A stretch of 64,000 nt of DNA, taken from the NCBI GenBank assembly GCA_022376925.1, contig JAIOJX010000005.1, forward strand, positions 12,552,501 to 12,616,500, read 5' to 3'. Within the stretch, counting starts at the first letter, position 1. Each line of letters opens with the position of its first letter. The translations under genes and the position numbers were made by a program. Positions 1-10,503 of this stretch are shown one piece after another. The notes under the pieces were generated by a model. It was not told the DNA's origin and did no database searches. It saw only the letters and a list, made by a program, of their open reading frames with translations. Origin of the DNA: Tragulus kanchil (lineage: Eukaryota; Chordata; Mammalia; Artiodactyla; Tragulidae).

Positions 1-315
1 TGACTTTGGAGAAGTTGAAGGTGCTCTTGCTTATCCATTAAAAAAGGACTTTAGTCGTTTAGCAGTCTTAGAAGCATTTAAAAATATATACTTAAGTGAC
101 TTTGGTTTTTTTCTGCCAAAGTAAATGTTGGCTCTAGTTCAGCTGTAGTAATGTAGCTCCTCTCAATGTGTTCGAGTTAAACTACAGCAGGGCCAAGTTG
201 AGAAATTAGTTTCTCGGGTTTTTTCCTTCCAATTTAGAAAAGTTAAACTTTAGATCCTCTGGTTTCTGTAATCGTCTTGGTTCTCCCCTACTCCTCCATT
301 AAAAAAAAAAAAAAA
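1..315. other. Single-copy AT-rich non-coding DNA
   Basis: No open frame or repeat family is recognised. The stretch ends in a run of A (about 300-315) just before the first copy of duplication 1 begins. Confidence 0.5.
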
Positions 316-465
316 TCACAAAAGAATTGTCAGTGGGAGGAATGAAGATTCAGATTTATAGGAGGTTGTTGGTGATAATATTCAGATACCTGTCTTGTAG
401 GTAGTTCATTTAGTACGGTTTATTGTAAGCCATGAAATGGGATGTAAAGGGCCAGAACTCTTTGT

Positions 466-549
466 TTTTTATGGGTGTTTTTGCCATGCCAGGAGGCTTG
501 TGGGATCCTAGTTCCCTGACTAGGGATTGAACCCAGGCTCGTGGTAGTA
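466..549 (-). mobile_element. CHR-type SINE fragment
   Basis: On the minus strand this shows the middle of a tRNA-Glu-derived CHR SINE: the plus strand has TGTGGGATCCTAGTTCCCTG followed by the reverse complement of a decayed B box (GGGATTGAACCC). The 5' head is missing, so this is a partial copy. It is repeated at 1563-1646 by duplication 1. Confidence 0.6.
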
Positions 550-636
550 TAGACTTGGATGTAGGTTAGAGAATTTTAAGCATGACAGTGTTTGGTTTTT
601 GTAAGTGCAGGAGAGCCGAATCTGATCTGCACCTGG

Positions 637-759
637 GGCCTTCCCTCCTGGTCGAGTGGCTGAGATTCCAAGATTCCAGTGTGGGAGTGGGGGGAGTGGC
701 AGTCCTCTCATCAGGGAACTCATGGATCCCATATTCCATGTAGCCAAAGGGAAAGAAAG

Positions 760-762
<3 letters not shown>
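637..762 (+). mobile_element. CHR-2-like SINE, diverged
   Basis: The plus strand has the SINE head (GGCCTTCCCTCCTGGTC), a decayed internal promoter region, then CAGGGAACTCATGGATCCC and a final GTAGCCAAAGG before an A-rich tail. It lies in opposite orientation to the fragment at 466-549. A second copy sits at 1734-1859. Confidence 0.6.
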
Positions 763-790
<28 letters not shown>

Positions 791-803
791 CACACACACA
801 TAT
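748..803. repeat. SINE tail microsatellite (A)n(TA)n(CA)n
   Basis: An A-rich tail grades into TA dinucleotides and then CA dinucleotides, a usual maturation of SINE tails. The second copy (1845-1896) is 2 bases shorter, the only length difference in the interior of duplication 1. Confidence 0.8.
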
Positions 804-1562
804 GTATAATCTGCATGTGGGAGGGCTTCCAGGCAGTCTGCACAGAGAATTTGTAGGAAGTGACTGGTTTGCCAGGTAACCTGCCCAGGGCATTTTGTGT
901 TTGCCCTAGATTGCCTTTCTGTCATTCTTCACTGCATTGTGATTCACATGATGCCCAAAGAAAAATGAATGAATATATCATGGTATGCACAATTCAAATG
1001 AATTTTGAATTTCAGGTCAAATTCAGAACACTTAAGAGCAAAATGCATCCTTTTGCATTCCTACTTTCTCTGCATGCACTTTCTGTGCATTTACATGCAT
1101 ATTTACATAGACGATGCAGGATCACCGCACCCCCCCCTCCCCGCCGTGGGCCTCTTTTTAGTAATGAAATCACGGTCGTGTTGGGTGCTCTAGCCTTTTC
1201 TCACTATGTCTGTCTTCTCCGTGCTTCCCTGTCACTCTCTCCAGTGCTCTGATCTACCCGAGAGGACCAGTGCGCTTAGTTTATTCACCCACCCAGTAGG
1301 ATTCCCTCCTTAGAACAGTGCCTGGCATTTAGGAAGCCTCAGTAGACACTTAGGTTGTTAGCTTTGTCTTGTTTACTTACAGTCAGAACCCCCCCGTGTG
1401 CAGGGTATCTGCTCACAAAAGAATTGTCAGTGGGAGGAATGAAGATTCAGATTTATAGGAGGTTGTTGGTGATAATATTCAGATACCTGTCTTGTAGGTA
1501 GTTCATTTAGTACGGTTTATTGTAAGCCATGAAATGGGATGTAAAGGGCCAGAACTCTTTGT

Positions 1563-1646
1563 TTTTTATGGGTGTTTTTGCCATGCCAGGAGGCTTGTGG
1601 GATCCTAGTTCCCTGACTAGGGATTGAACCCAGGCTCGTGGTAGTA
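1563..1646 (-). mobile_element. CHR-type SINE fragment (copy B)
   Basis: Duplicate of 466-549 created by duplication 1; same orientation and same truncation. Confidence 0.55.
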
Positions 1647-1733
1647 TAGACTTGGATGTAGGTTAGAGAATTTTAAGCATGACAGTGTTTGGTTTTTGTA
1701 AGTGCAGGAGAGCCGAATCTGATCTGCACCTGG

Positions 1734-1896
1734 GGCCTTCCCTCCTGGTCGAGTGGCTGAGATTCCAAGATTCCAGTGTGGGAGTGGGGGGAGTGGCAGT
1801 CCTCTCATCAGGGAACTCATGGATCCCATATTCCATGTAGCCAAAGGGAAAGAAAGAAAAAAAAAAAAAAATATATATATATATACACACACACAT
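1734..1896 (+). mobile_element. CHR-2-like SINE plus tail (copy B)
   Basis: Duplicate of the element at 637-803, including the A/TA/CA tail. Confidence 0.6.
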
Positions 1897-2489
1897 ATGT
1901 ATAATCTGCATGTGGGAGGGCTTCCAGGCAGTCTGCACAGAGAATTTGTAGGAAGTGACTGGTTTGCCAGGTAACCTGCCCAGGGCATTTTGTGTTTGCC
2001 CTAGATTGCCTTTCTGTCATTCTTCACTGCATTGTGATTCACATGATGCCCAAAGAAAAATGAATGAATATATCATGGTATGCACAATTCAAATGAATTT
2101 TGAATTTCAGGTCAAATTCAGAACACTTAAGAGCAAAATGCATCCTTTTGCATTCCTACTTTCTCTGCATGCACTTTCTGTGCATTTACATGCATATTTA
2201 CATAGACGATGCAGGATCACCGCACCCCCCCCTCCCCGCCGTGGGCCTCTTTTTAGTAATGAAATCACGGTCGTGTTGGGTGCTCTAGCCTTTTCTCACT
2301 ATGTCTGTCTTCTCCGTGCTTCCCTGTCACTCTCTCCAGTGCTCTGATCTACCCGAGAGGACCAGTGCGCTTAGTTTATTCACCCACCCAGTAGGATTCC
2401 CTCCTTAGAACAGTGCCTGGCATTTAGGAAGCGCTCAGTAGACACTTAGGTTGTTAGCTTTGTCTTGTTTACTTACAGTCAGATTTCTT

Positions 2490-3110
2490 CTGGTACATCG
2501 TTCACACGTGTGGGGCATACTGGCATTGGATTGCAGGGTATCTGCTCAGTTTTTCTAGTCAGAAGGGATTTTTTCCCCTTCCAAAAAGGCTTAACCAATT
2601 TATATTTTCGCCAACAGTATGTAGAGAATCTTTATTTCTTCTTGCCAATACTTCGTATTATAGAGCTGCTTTAGTTTTTGCTAATGAATCTAATTTGACT
2701 CATCATTGTTGTTGGATTTGCATTTCTGTGAATTGAGCATTCTTCACTGGCCTCTTAACACTCCATATTTCTTTTGTTCGTGACCTGCCCACTTTTATGT
2801 ATTTTTTTTCTTACTGTCTTGTGTCAGAGCTCTTTATATTCTTTATTTTTTAAGCATATAGCAGGTATTTTCTCCAAGTCTGTCCTTTCACCTTTAATTG
2901 TGTTTAATTATGCCCTTTATCCTTTAAGGACATCTTCTCTCATATAGAAGTTTTAAGCTTTTCTGTAGTCCCATTTGGTTTTCCTTTACGGATTTTGTGT
3001 CTTGCTTAGAAATGCTTTTCTAACCTCAAGAATATGAAAATATTCTGTAAGAAATTATCCTCCCTTTACTACTTCCCATCTAGTTAAATACTACCCTCCA
3101 ATTTTTTAAT
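2490..3110 (-). mobile_element. Old L1 LINE fragment
   Basis: The plus strand follows the reverse complement of the L1 ORF2 coding region in order: a decayed segment around CCAATTTATATTTTCGCCAACAG, a GGATTTGCATTTCTGTGAATTGAGCATTC segment, then TTTTAAGCTTTTCTGTAGTCCCATTTGG. No long frame remains, so the copy is ancient and dead. Its left part overlaps the end of duplication 1. Confidence 0.7.
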
Positions 3111-3265
3111 CTTCTCTGGACTCTGACTTCAGCCACTAAAATGGTATGAAACCTCAGGTCTCTGGAATCTTCCAGTAGTGACTTTTTCTGACAGCCATGT
3201 TATATGGATACATTAGGGTTTATCCCTACTTTCATGCCCAGAGGCTTAAGATGTACTTTTTTAAA

Positions 3266-3506
3266 ATTTGACCTCTTTTATTGATTTTTTTTTCTTTTAA
3301 TTCATTTATTTTCATCTGTCTTTGTTCTTTGGCATGTGTGGGCCTCCCATAGCAGTGGCCTCTCTTGTTGCAGAGCACCGGCTCTGGGTGCATGTGCTCT
3401 AGAGCGCTGGCTTGTAATTGGCCACACAGGTCTAGCCGCTCCGCAGCACGTGGGATCTTTCTGGGCCAGGGATTGAACCTTGCCCAGTGGACCACCAGGG
3501 AAGCCC
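3266..3506 (-). mobile_element. CHR-type SINE with target-site duplication
   Basis: The minus-strand SINE has its head at the right (ACCACCAGGGAAGCCC) and an A-rich tail at the left. Flanking direct repeats TAAGATGTACTTTT at 3247-3260 and 3507-3520 are a clear target-site duplication, showing ordinary LINE-driven insertion. The region around the B box (GGGATTGAACC) is followed by a short internal deletion. Confidence 0.85.
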
Positions 3507-3521
3507 TAAGATGTACTTTTT

Positions 3522-4340
3522 AAAGTGTTGGTACTTAGTTATTGTCATGACTATCAGCATCTTGTATTAAGTAATATTTTAGTGTTCCCACAGAGGTATA
3601 AGAAGACAGCCTTCCTTGGCCTACGCATCAGTTTCTGGATTCCAGATCCACTTGAATATAGGAAAATCTGTATCAATCCTGAGTTTTTTAGTTTTTGAAA
3701 AAGAAGACGAAACAGAGAATAAGATAAAGGGGTAGCATCTATTGTACCATTGTGTTATATACATGGAAGGTAGCAGACGGATAAAACAAACTAACAGGTA
3801 GAACTAGGAGTCTGCCCCTAAAATGAAACAGCTTTTTCTGTCGTTGTATGTGTGCAGTAGAGAGTCACTTTGAGAACTAGTCCTGAGCTGCTTGCCTTCA
3901 TCAGTTGTATCTGTATGCCATCCACAAGGTTTCTTTTAAAGAACACAGCTGCTTTCTGGACCAGCTGCTTTATTTAGCCTTGTATTTTCTTCTGTATTTC
4001 GAGGTTTTCCTGATTTCTTTTGACACTTGCTACTTACTGTTGGTAACTATGGATGTGTCTTTAAGTCTGTTTTCATCATAAAGCTGATTGTAATATGTGA
4101 AACCAGTTAACTAGGCTAGTGCTGTGTGAAGTAAAGCTGAAGTGTACCGGATTAAGAGACTGGGTCTCTGTGAGAAGTAGTGTCATTGCTTTTGGTTCCT
4201 CAGAGACGCTTTGTGTATCGTCTGCCCCTCTGACATTGTCTATAGTGAAAGAGACTAGAAAAGAAAGGCAGAGTCTTTGTGTTTCTCTAAAAATCATATC
4301 CCAATAAAACAATTAGGAAAGAGATAGCTTAATATAAAGC
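3522..4340. other. Single-copy non-coding DNA
   Basis: About 0.8 kb with no recognisable repeat. Short frames on both strands near 4076-4312 overlap one another and have no recognisable domain; I treat them as chance. Confidence 0.5.
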
Positions 4341-4342
4341 AA

Positions 4343-4606
4343 TTTGTGGCTCTTTGGGCTTTTTGTGGCAGGTGCTGGCCACTTTCTGGTTGTGGTGTGA
4401 GGGCTTCTCATTGCGAAGGCTTCTCTTGTTGCAGAACCTGGCTCTCGGGTGTGCAGGCTCAGCAGTTGCTGCTCCTGGGCTCGGTAGTTGTGTTGCACGG
4501 GTTTAGTTGCTCTGTGGCATGTGGCATCATCCTGAAACCGGAATCGAACCTGCGTCTCTTACATTGGCAGGCGGATTCTTTACCACTGAGCCACCAGGGA
4601 AGTCCT
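4343..4606 (-). mobile_element. CHR-type SINE, long form
   Basis: The plus strand carries the reverse complement of the long CHR body (GGCTTCTCTTGTTGCAGAAC, TTTAGTTGCTCTGTGGCATG) followed by the decayed B box (GGAATCGAACC) and the head complement CCACCAGGGAAGTCC. No convincing target-site duplication was found. Confidence 0.75.
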
Positions 4607-5120
4607 GTGTATCAGACTTATGTTAAAACCCATCTGATGAAAGAACAGAAGGTCTATGCTGGTTGACTGAGCCATCTGCAACTTCTGAAGTCTCTGTAGG
4701 GTCATTCTTCATACATTGGTTAGACAGGTGTGGCGTTCTTCCTTCTAGGCCAGTGTTTCTCCTGAAACAGCTGTTCTCTGAGTGTTGCTTCCCTAATACC
4801 GACCACCCCCTGGGAACCTCATCCTCCCACTTCATACTAGCTTCTCTTTGCTGTCTGCCCCTGGCTCCTTTGCCCACTTGACAGATAGTGAAAGGAATGC
4901 AGTGATCACCTTAAAGCCTTTGTGGGAGGGTTTCCGTTGCTCTGAGCCCGGCCTTCAGGCTGAGCTTGCCAAGTTCCGATGAATCTGCACTTCTGCCCGC
5001 ACAATCCAGAGAGGTCTCCTTGAGCTGTTGCGGTTCTCATTCTCTGAGCACATGCCCTTACCTAGTTCCAAGGCACTTGTAACCTTTTGGAGTCCTGTAC
5101 AATCAGTTGATCCTTTTCTT

Positions 5121-5258
5121 TTTTAAATATTTATTTATATAAGGCTGTGCTGGGTCTTAGTTGCAGTATGTGGGATCTCGCTCCCTGACCAGGGATTGAA
5201 CCCAGGCCCCCTGCACTGGAAGCCTGAGTCTTAGCCACTGGACCACCAGAGGAGTCCC
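5121..5258 (-). mobile_element. CHR-2-like short SINE
   Basis: The plus strand runs AAGGCTGTGCTGGGTC, TGTGGGATCTCGCTCCCTGA, B-box complement GGGATTGAACCC, then GGACCACCAGAGGAGTCCC. Candidate target-site duplications are GATCCTTTTCTT (5109-5120) and GATCCTTCTCTT (5260-5271). Copy B of duplication 2 repeats it at 6245-6382. Confidence 0.85.
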
Positions 5259-5360
5259 AGATCCTTCTCTTGAAATTCTCATCAAAATACAGCCATCAGA
5301 GTATGGAAAAGCAAAATTTGTGATATGGTAAAACACGTTTATTCCTGAAAAGTTCAAATG

Positions 5361-5554
5361 TCAGTTGTGTCTGACTCTTTGCGAGCCTTTGGACGGTAGC
5401 CCGCCAGGCGTCTCTGTCCATGGGAGTCTCCAGGCAAAAATACTGGAGTCGGTTGCCATTTTCTTTTCCAGGGGATCTTCCCAATCCAGGGATCGAACGT
5501 GGATCTCCTACCTTGGAGGCAGATTCTTGAGCATCTGAGCCACCAGGGAAGCCC
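5361..5554 (-). mobile_element. Bov-tA-type ruminant SINE
   Basis: The plus strand reads the reverse complement of a Bov-tA element: GTGTCTGACTCTTTGCGAGC, a GTCTCTGTCCATGGGAGTC segment, the B-box complement GGGATCGAAC, and the head complement AGCCACCAGGGAAGCCC. This family is specific to ruminants and is the best taxonomic marker here. Flanking TTTATTCCTGAA (about 5338) and TTTACTTCTGAA (about 5556) may be a diverged target-site duplication. Confidence 0.9.
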
Positions 5555-6244
5555 ATTTACTTCTGAATCTTCTATTAAATAACGAGCCCTAATGGTGGGC
5601 TTCTTTCAAAGCAGTGATAGCAAGTACTGTTTGCTGTTGTCTGCAGCCACTGTAATGTGATGGGAAAATCTGTAATTCTGATTTTACCAAAAATTAGTAA
5701 TTTTGATGATAGCCAAGTTTGCAGATATCTATTGATCATTTACTTAGTCAAACACACTCATTCAAGTAGACAGTTTCTTGGATTTTGACAGCCCAGTTTA
5801 ACCCTATTCTGAAGTCTCTGTAGGGTCATTCTTCATACATTGGTTAGACAGGTGTGGCGTTCTTCCTTCTAGGCCAGTGTTTCTCCTGAAACAGCTGTTC
5901 TCTGAGTGTTGCTTCCCTAATACCGACCACCCCCTGGGAACCTCATCCTCCCACTTCATACTAGCTTCTCTTTGCTGTCTGCCCCTGGCTCCTTTGCCCA
6001 CTTGACAGATAGTGAAAGGAATGCAGTGATCACCTTAAAGCCTTTGTGGGAGGGTTTCCGTTGCTCTGAGCCCGGCCTTCAGGCTGAGCTTGCCAAGTTC
6101 CGATGAATCTGCACTTCTGCCCGCACAATCCAGAGAGGTCTCCTTGAGCTGTTGCGGTTCTCATTCTCTGAGCACATGCCCTTACCTAGTTCCAAGGCAC
6201 TTGTAACCTTTTGGAGTCCTGTACAATCAGTTGATCCTTTTCTT

Positions 6245-6382
6245 TTTTAAATATTTATTTATATAAGGCTGTGCTGGGTCTTAGTTGCAGTATGTGGGAT
6301 CTCGCTCCCTGACCAGGGATTGAACCCAGGCCCCCTGCACTGGAAGCCTGAGTCTTAGCCACTGGACCACCAGAGGAGTCCC
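6245..6382 (-). mobile_element. CHR-2-like short SINE (copy B)
   Basis: Duplicate of 5121-5258 produced by duplication 2, with the same flanking candidate target-site duplications. Confidence 0.8.
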
Positions 6383-6484
6383 AGATCCTTCTCTTGAAAT
6401 TCTCATCAAAATACAGCCATCAGAGTATGGAAAAGCAAAATTTGTGATATGGTAAAACACGTTTATTCCTGAAAAGTTCAAATG

Positions 6485-6678
6485 TCAGTTGTGTCTGACT
6501 CTTTGCGAGCCTTTGGACGGTAGCCCGCCAGGCGTCTCTGTCCATGGGAGTCTCCAGGCAAAAATACTGGAGTCGGTTGCCATTTTCTTTTCCAGGGGAT
6601 CTTCCCAATCCAGGGATCGAACGTGGATCTCCTACCTTGGAGGCAGATTCTTGAGCATCTGAGCCACCAGGGAAGCCC
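6485..6678 (-). mobile_element. Bov-tA-type SINE (copy B)
   Basis: Duplicate of 5361-5554. Duplication 3 starts inside its head, so only the last about 22 bases appear a third time at 7744-7765. Confidence 0.85.
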
Positions 6679-7156
6679 ATTTACTTCTGAATCTTCTATT
6701 AAATAACGAGCCCTAATGGTGGGCTTCTTTCAAAGCAGTGATAGCAAGTACTGTTTGCTGTTGTCTGCAGCCACTGTAATGTGATGGGAAAATCTGTAAT
6801 TCTGATTTTACCAAAAATTAGTAATTTTGATGATAGCCAAGTTTGCAGATATCTATTGATAATTTACTTAGTCAAACACACTCATTCAAGTAGACAGTTT
6901 CTTGGATTTTGACAGCCCAGTACATATTCCTGGGCAGCCACCACGCAGGTCAGATTGTGGTCGTCACCTTAAGTGGTCCTTCCTGCCTGCAGTTCTGTCT
7001 TCTCAGTCACTCTTGTAATTTCTGTCACAAAGGTAAGTACTGCCTGTCTTAATTTTTTATATTGGACTGTAATTGCTTTGAGGTGTTTTTAGTGTCTGCT
7101 CTATGAAAAAGGAATCAACTGTGTGTAGTTCCTTCCCTCTTGGGCCTCGCTGCCAC

Positions 7157-7560
7157 TCACCACACATGATTTTTTTCAGGTGGATTTGTGTTGTTGCATT
7201 TATCAGTAGCTGATTCCTTTCTCATTGGTGAATAGTACTCCATCGTATGGTTATGCCACAGCTCATTTTTATTCTTACTGATCAGCAGACTTTCCGGTGG
7301 TTTGCGGTTTTTGGCTGAGGATTGCTCTGAACCTTTCAATTCATGGCTTGGGTGTAGTCAGTTGGATTTCATGTCTTTGGAGTCAGTCAATCCTTAGGTA
7401 TGTGATTGGGTTATAAATTAAGGGTACATTTACCTTTATAAGAAACTGCCATCCAGTTCTCCAGAACGCTTACACCACCTCGCCGCCCTGAGCAGTCCAG
7501 TGGCTCTAGGTCCATGGTCGGGCTTCCTGACTTCGTTCAGTGGTTCGTGGTCCTATAGTC
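7157..7560 (-). mobile_element. L1 LINE 3' fragment with ORF2 C-terminal remnant
   Basis: The minus-strand frame 7157-7339 contains MEYYSPMRKE (codons near 7230-7243), matching the L1 ORF2 C-terminal signature MEYYSAMKK. The rest is short and decayed, with no reverse transcriptase or endonuclease. It is a dead fragment; sequence to its right (to about 7560) resembles adjoining L1 sequence, but that limit is approximate. Confidence 0.75.
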
Positions 7561-8243
7561 TCTGGCCAGAATCAAGGTCACACGATGTACATTTGGTTTT
7601 CAGATGAGTTTAAAAATGCTTTACGAATTCCCAGTAGCTTGAGCTTGTACAGTTACTCAGTAGCATCTTGGCTGAGAGTGTTAGCCTGCTTTTCTTAGGT
7701 TAGAAATGCTGCGTTGTTCGTCTTAAAGTTCTGACTCTATTACATCTGAGCCACCAGGGAAGCCCATTTACTTCTGAATCTTCTATTAAATAACGAGCCC
7801 TAATGGTGGGCTTCTTTCAAAGCAGTGATAGCAAGTACTGTTTGCTGTTGTCTGCAGCCACTGTAATGTGATGGGAAAATCTGTAATTCTGATTTTACCA
7901 AAAATTAGTAATTTTGATGATAGCCAAGTTTGCAGATATCTATTGATAATTTACTTAGTCAAACACACTCATTCAAGTAGACAGTTTCTTGGATTTTGAC
8001 AGCCCAGTACATATTCCTGGGCAGCCACCACGCAGGTCAGATTGTGGTCGTCACCTTAAGTGGTCCTTCCTGCCTGCAGTTCTGTCTTCTCAGTCACTCT
8101 TGTAATTTCTGTCACAAAGGTAAGTACTGCCTGTCTTAATTTTTTATATTGGACTGTAATTGCTTTGAGGTGTTTTTAGTGTCTGCTCTATGAAAAAGGA
8201 ATCAACTGTGTGTAGTTCCTTCCCTCTTGGGCCTCGCTGCCAC

Positions 8244-8647
8244 TCACCACACATGATTTTTTTCAGGTGGATTTGTGTTGTTGCATTTATCAGTAGCTGA
8301 TTCCTTTCTCATTGGTGAATAGTACTCCATCGTATGGTTATGCCACAGCTCATTTTTATTCTTACTGATCAGCAGACTTTCCGGTGGTTTGCGGTTTTTG
8401 GCTGAGGATTGCTCTGAACCTTTCAATTCATGGCTTGGGTGTAGTCAGTTGGATTTCATGTCTTTGGAGTCAGTCAATCCTTAGGTATGTGATTGGGTTA
8501 TAAATTAAGGGTACATTTACCTTTATAAGAAACTGCCATCCAGTTCTCCAGAACGCTTACACCACCTCGCCGCCCTGAGCAGTCCAGTGGCTCTAGGTCC
8601 ATGGTCGGGCTTCCTGACTTCGTTCAGTGGTTCGTGGTCCTATAGTC
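8244..8647 (-). mobile_element. L1 LINE 3' fragment (copy B)
   Basis: Duplicate of 7157-7560 through duplication 3; the ORF2 remnant at 8244-8426 translates identically. Confidence 0.72.
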
Positions 8648-9124
8648 TCTGGCCAGAATCAAGGTCACACGATGTACATTTGGTTTTCAGATGAGTTTAA
8701 AAATGCTTTACGAATTCCCAGTAGCTTGAGCTTGTACAGTTACTCAGTAGCATCTTGGCTGAGAGTGTTAGCCTGCTTTTCTTAGGTTAGAAATGCTGCG
8801 TTGTTCGTCTTAAAGTTCTGACTCTATTACCAAACCCGCTTTTACACGTGCAGTTTGTCTTTCTGTGGAGGAGGCGGAGGAGCTGTTACACCCAGTTCTC
8901 AGTGACTGAAATGGTCTGCCTTCTTAACTTGTGTCAGATCTGAAGTAGCAGTGAAGTCAGGAAGGGGGATTTCTTGGGCTGGAGGAGGAGGGAGCCTGGA
9001 GCCTCAGCTGAAGGGGGTGTAGCTGAGAGCTGGTGACTCCCAGGTCACAGTGGCCTCGCGTGGTGGGTCGCGTGTGGGCAGGCAGACCCTCCCGGCTTGG
9101 GGCTGGGCTGCTGCCTTCCTGCAT

Positions 9125-9420
9125 ACATGGCACACTTGTGTTTTAAAATAATATTCAAAAAAATAAGTAACACACAGACAGACCGCAGAAAGGCAAAAAA
9201 GTTACCCCTAGCTCCACTGCTCCTTACAACTGTTATGAGCATTTTGCCGTATGTATATTTTTAACAGCTGTTCTTTCCCTCTGTGAAAATGTTTTGGTAA
9301 TCCTGTGGTATATACGGTTTTGATTCTCTATTTTTTCCACTAGATATCATCATGAGCATTTCCTCATGTGATTACATATTTTCCATAGTAACAGGTTTTT
9401 TTCCGCCATCTCATTGCCAA
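9125..9420 (-). mobile_element. Ancient LINE-like fragment (L1M/HAL1 style)
   Basis: The stretch resembles the reverse complement of old LINE 3' sequence, with typical phrases such as ATGAGCATTTCCTCATGTGATTA. The family is not secure without a repeat search. It is duplicated at 10208-10503. Confidence 0.4.
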
Positions 9421-10207
9421 CTTTTCTGAATCAACCCCTTCACTTTAGGTTTTCATAATGAGTGAGTCTGAGGTCTTCCCCAGGTTTGCCCTGTGGGCTG
9501 AGGCTTTTGGTGTTTGTTCTTTCTACAATAACAATTCTAGTGGGGGGGGCAACTATTCAATGTATGTATAACTGCAATTTCCCAGATTTTATTACTGTTA
9601 TTTTAATTTTATTTTAAGATGTATGACCAAGTACACAATTACTAGGTCAATGGAAGTGACCATCTTAAAAATACATCTCTTGTGTTTTGCCAAATGACTC
9701 CCCAGAAATAGGGCACTGCCACTCTCCAGTAAGCGCTGTTCCCGTACAGCACCTCAGAGCCCCTGGGATATTTAAATGTTAACTCTGTGAAATCCCACAG
9801 TCACCGGGAAGATAGGTTATAATGTCAGCTCGAGGTAGCACATCATGTCAGGAAATTTTGTGCAGGTATCGAGAATATTCTGGTGAATGCATTCAGGACT
9901 GTCATTTGACTGCTTGACTGAACTTGCAGTTTGTCTTTCTAGTGGAAGGAAAAAGGCGGGAGGAGCTGTTACACCCAGTTCTCAGTGACTGAAATGGTCT
10001 GCCTTCTTAACTTGTGTCAGATCTGAAGTAGCAGTGAAGTCAGGAAGGGGGATTTCTTGGGCTGGAGGAGGAGGGAGCCTGGAGCCTCAGCTGAAGGGGG
10101 TGTAGCTGAGAGCTGGTGACTCCCAGGTCACAGTGGCCTCGCGTGGTGGGTCGCGTGTGGGCAGGCAGACCCTCCCGGCTTGGGGCTGGGCTGCTGCCTT
10201 CCTGCAT

Positions 10208-10503
10208 ACATGGCACACTTGTGTTTTAAAATAATATTCAAAAAAATAAGTAACACACAGACAGACCGCAGAAAGGCAAAAAAGTTACCCCTAGCTCCAC
10301 TGCTCCTTACAACTGTTATGAGCATTTTGCCGTATGTATATTTTTAACAGCTGTTCTTTCCCTCTGTGAAAATGTTTTGGTAATCCTGTGGTATATACGG
10401 TTTTGATTCTCTATTTTTTCCACTAGATATCATCATGAGCATTTCCTCATGTGATTACATATTTTCCATAGTAACAGGTTTTTTTCCGCCATCTCATTGC
10501 CAA
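10208..10503 (-). mobile_element. Ancient LINE-like fragment (copy B)
   Basis: Duplicate of 9125-9420 through duplication 4. Confidence 0.38.

Larger units (their letters stand above)
316..2540. repeat. Duplication 1: direct ~1.1-kb tandem pair
   Basis: Copy A is about 316-1412 and copy B about 1413-2540, offset 1097 falling to 1095 because the TA/CA microsatellite is 2 bases shorter in B. Interiors read identically. The end of A (1387-1412) looks like a deletion-compressed version of 2484-2543: both carry the GTGTG core and end in CAGGGTATCTGCTCA, but A lacks roughly 30 bases. One further indel lies near 1341 versus 2433. I infer an untrimmed assembly overlap. Confidence 0.93.
4683..6921. 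repeat. Duplication 2: direct ~1.12-kb tandem pair
   Basis: Copy A is about 4683-5797 and copy B 5808-6921, constant offset 1124, separated by 10 extra bases (5798-5807). Interiors appear identical except a C (5737) versus A (6861) difference; the third copy from duplication 3 also has A (7948). The pair contains a CHR and a Bov-tA SINE, each therefore shown twice. Confidence 0.94.
6657..8831. repeat. Duplication 3: direct ~1.09-kb tandem pair
   Basis: Copy A is 6657-7743 and copy B 7744-8831, constant offset 1087, with no spacer. It overlaps copy B of duplication 2, so one about 265-base stretch occurs three times (5533-5797, 6657-6921, 7744-8008). The breakpoint falls inside a SINE head with no target-site or recombination signature. 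Confidence 0.95.

Noticed and set aside
6657..8831. SINE-mediated unequal recombination as cause of duplication 3
   Set aside because: The breakpoint lies in a SINE head, but the other end of the unit has no matching SINE, and most other junctions lie in unrelated unique DNA.
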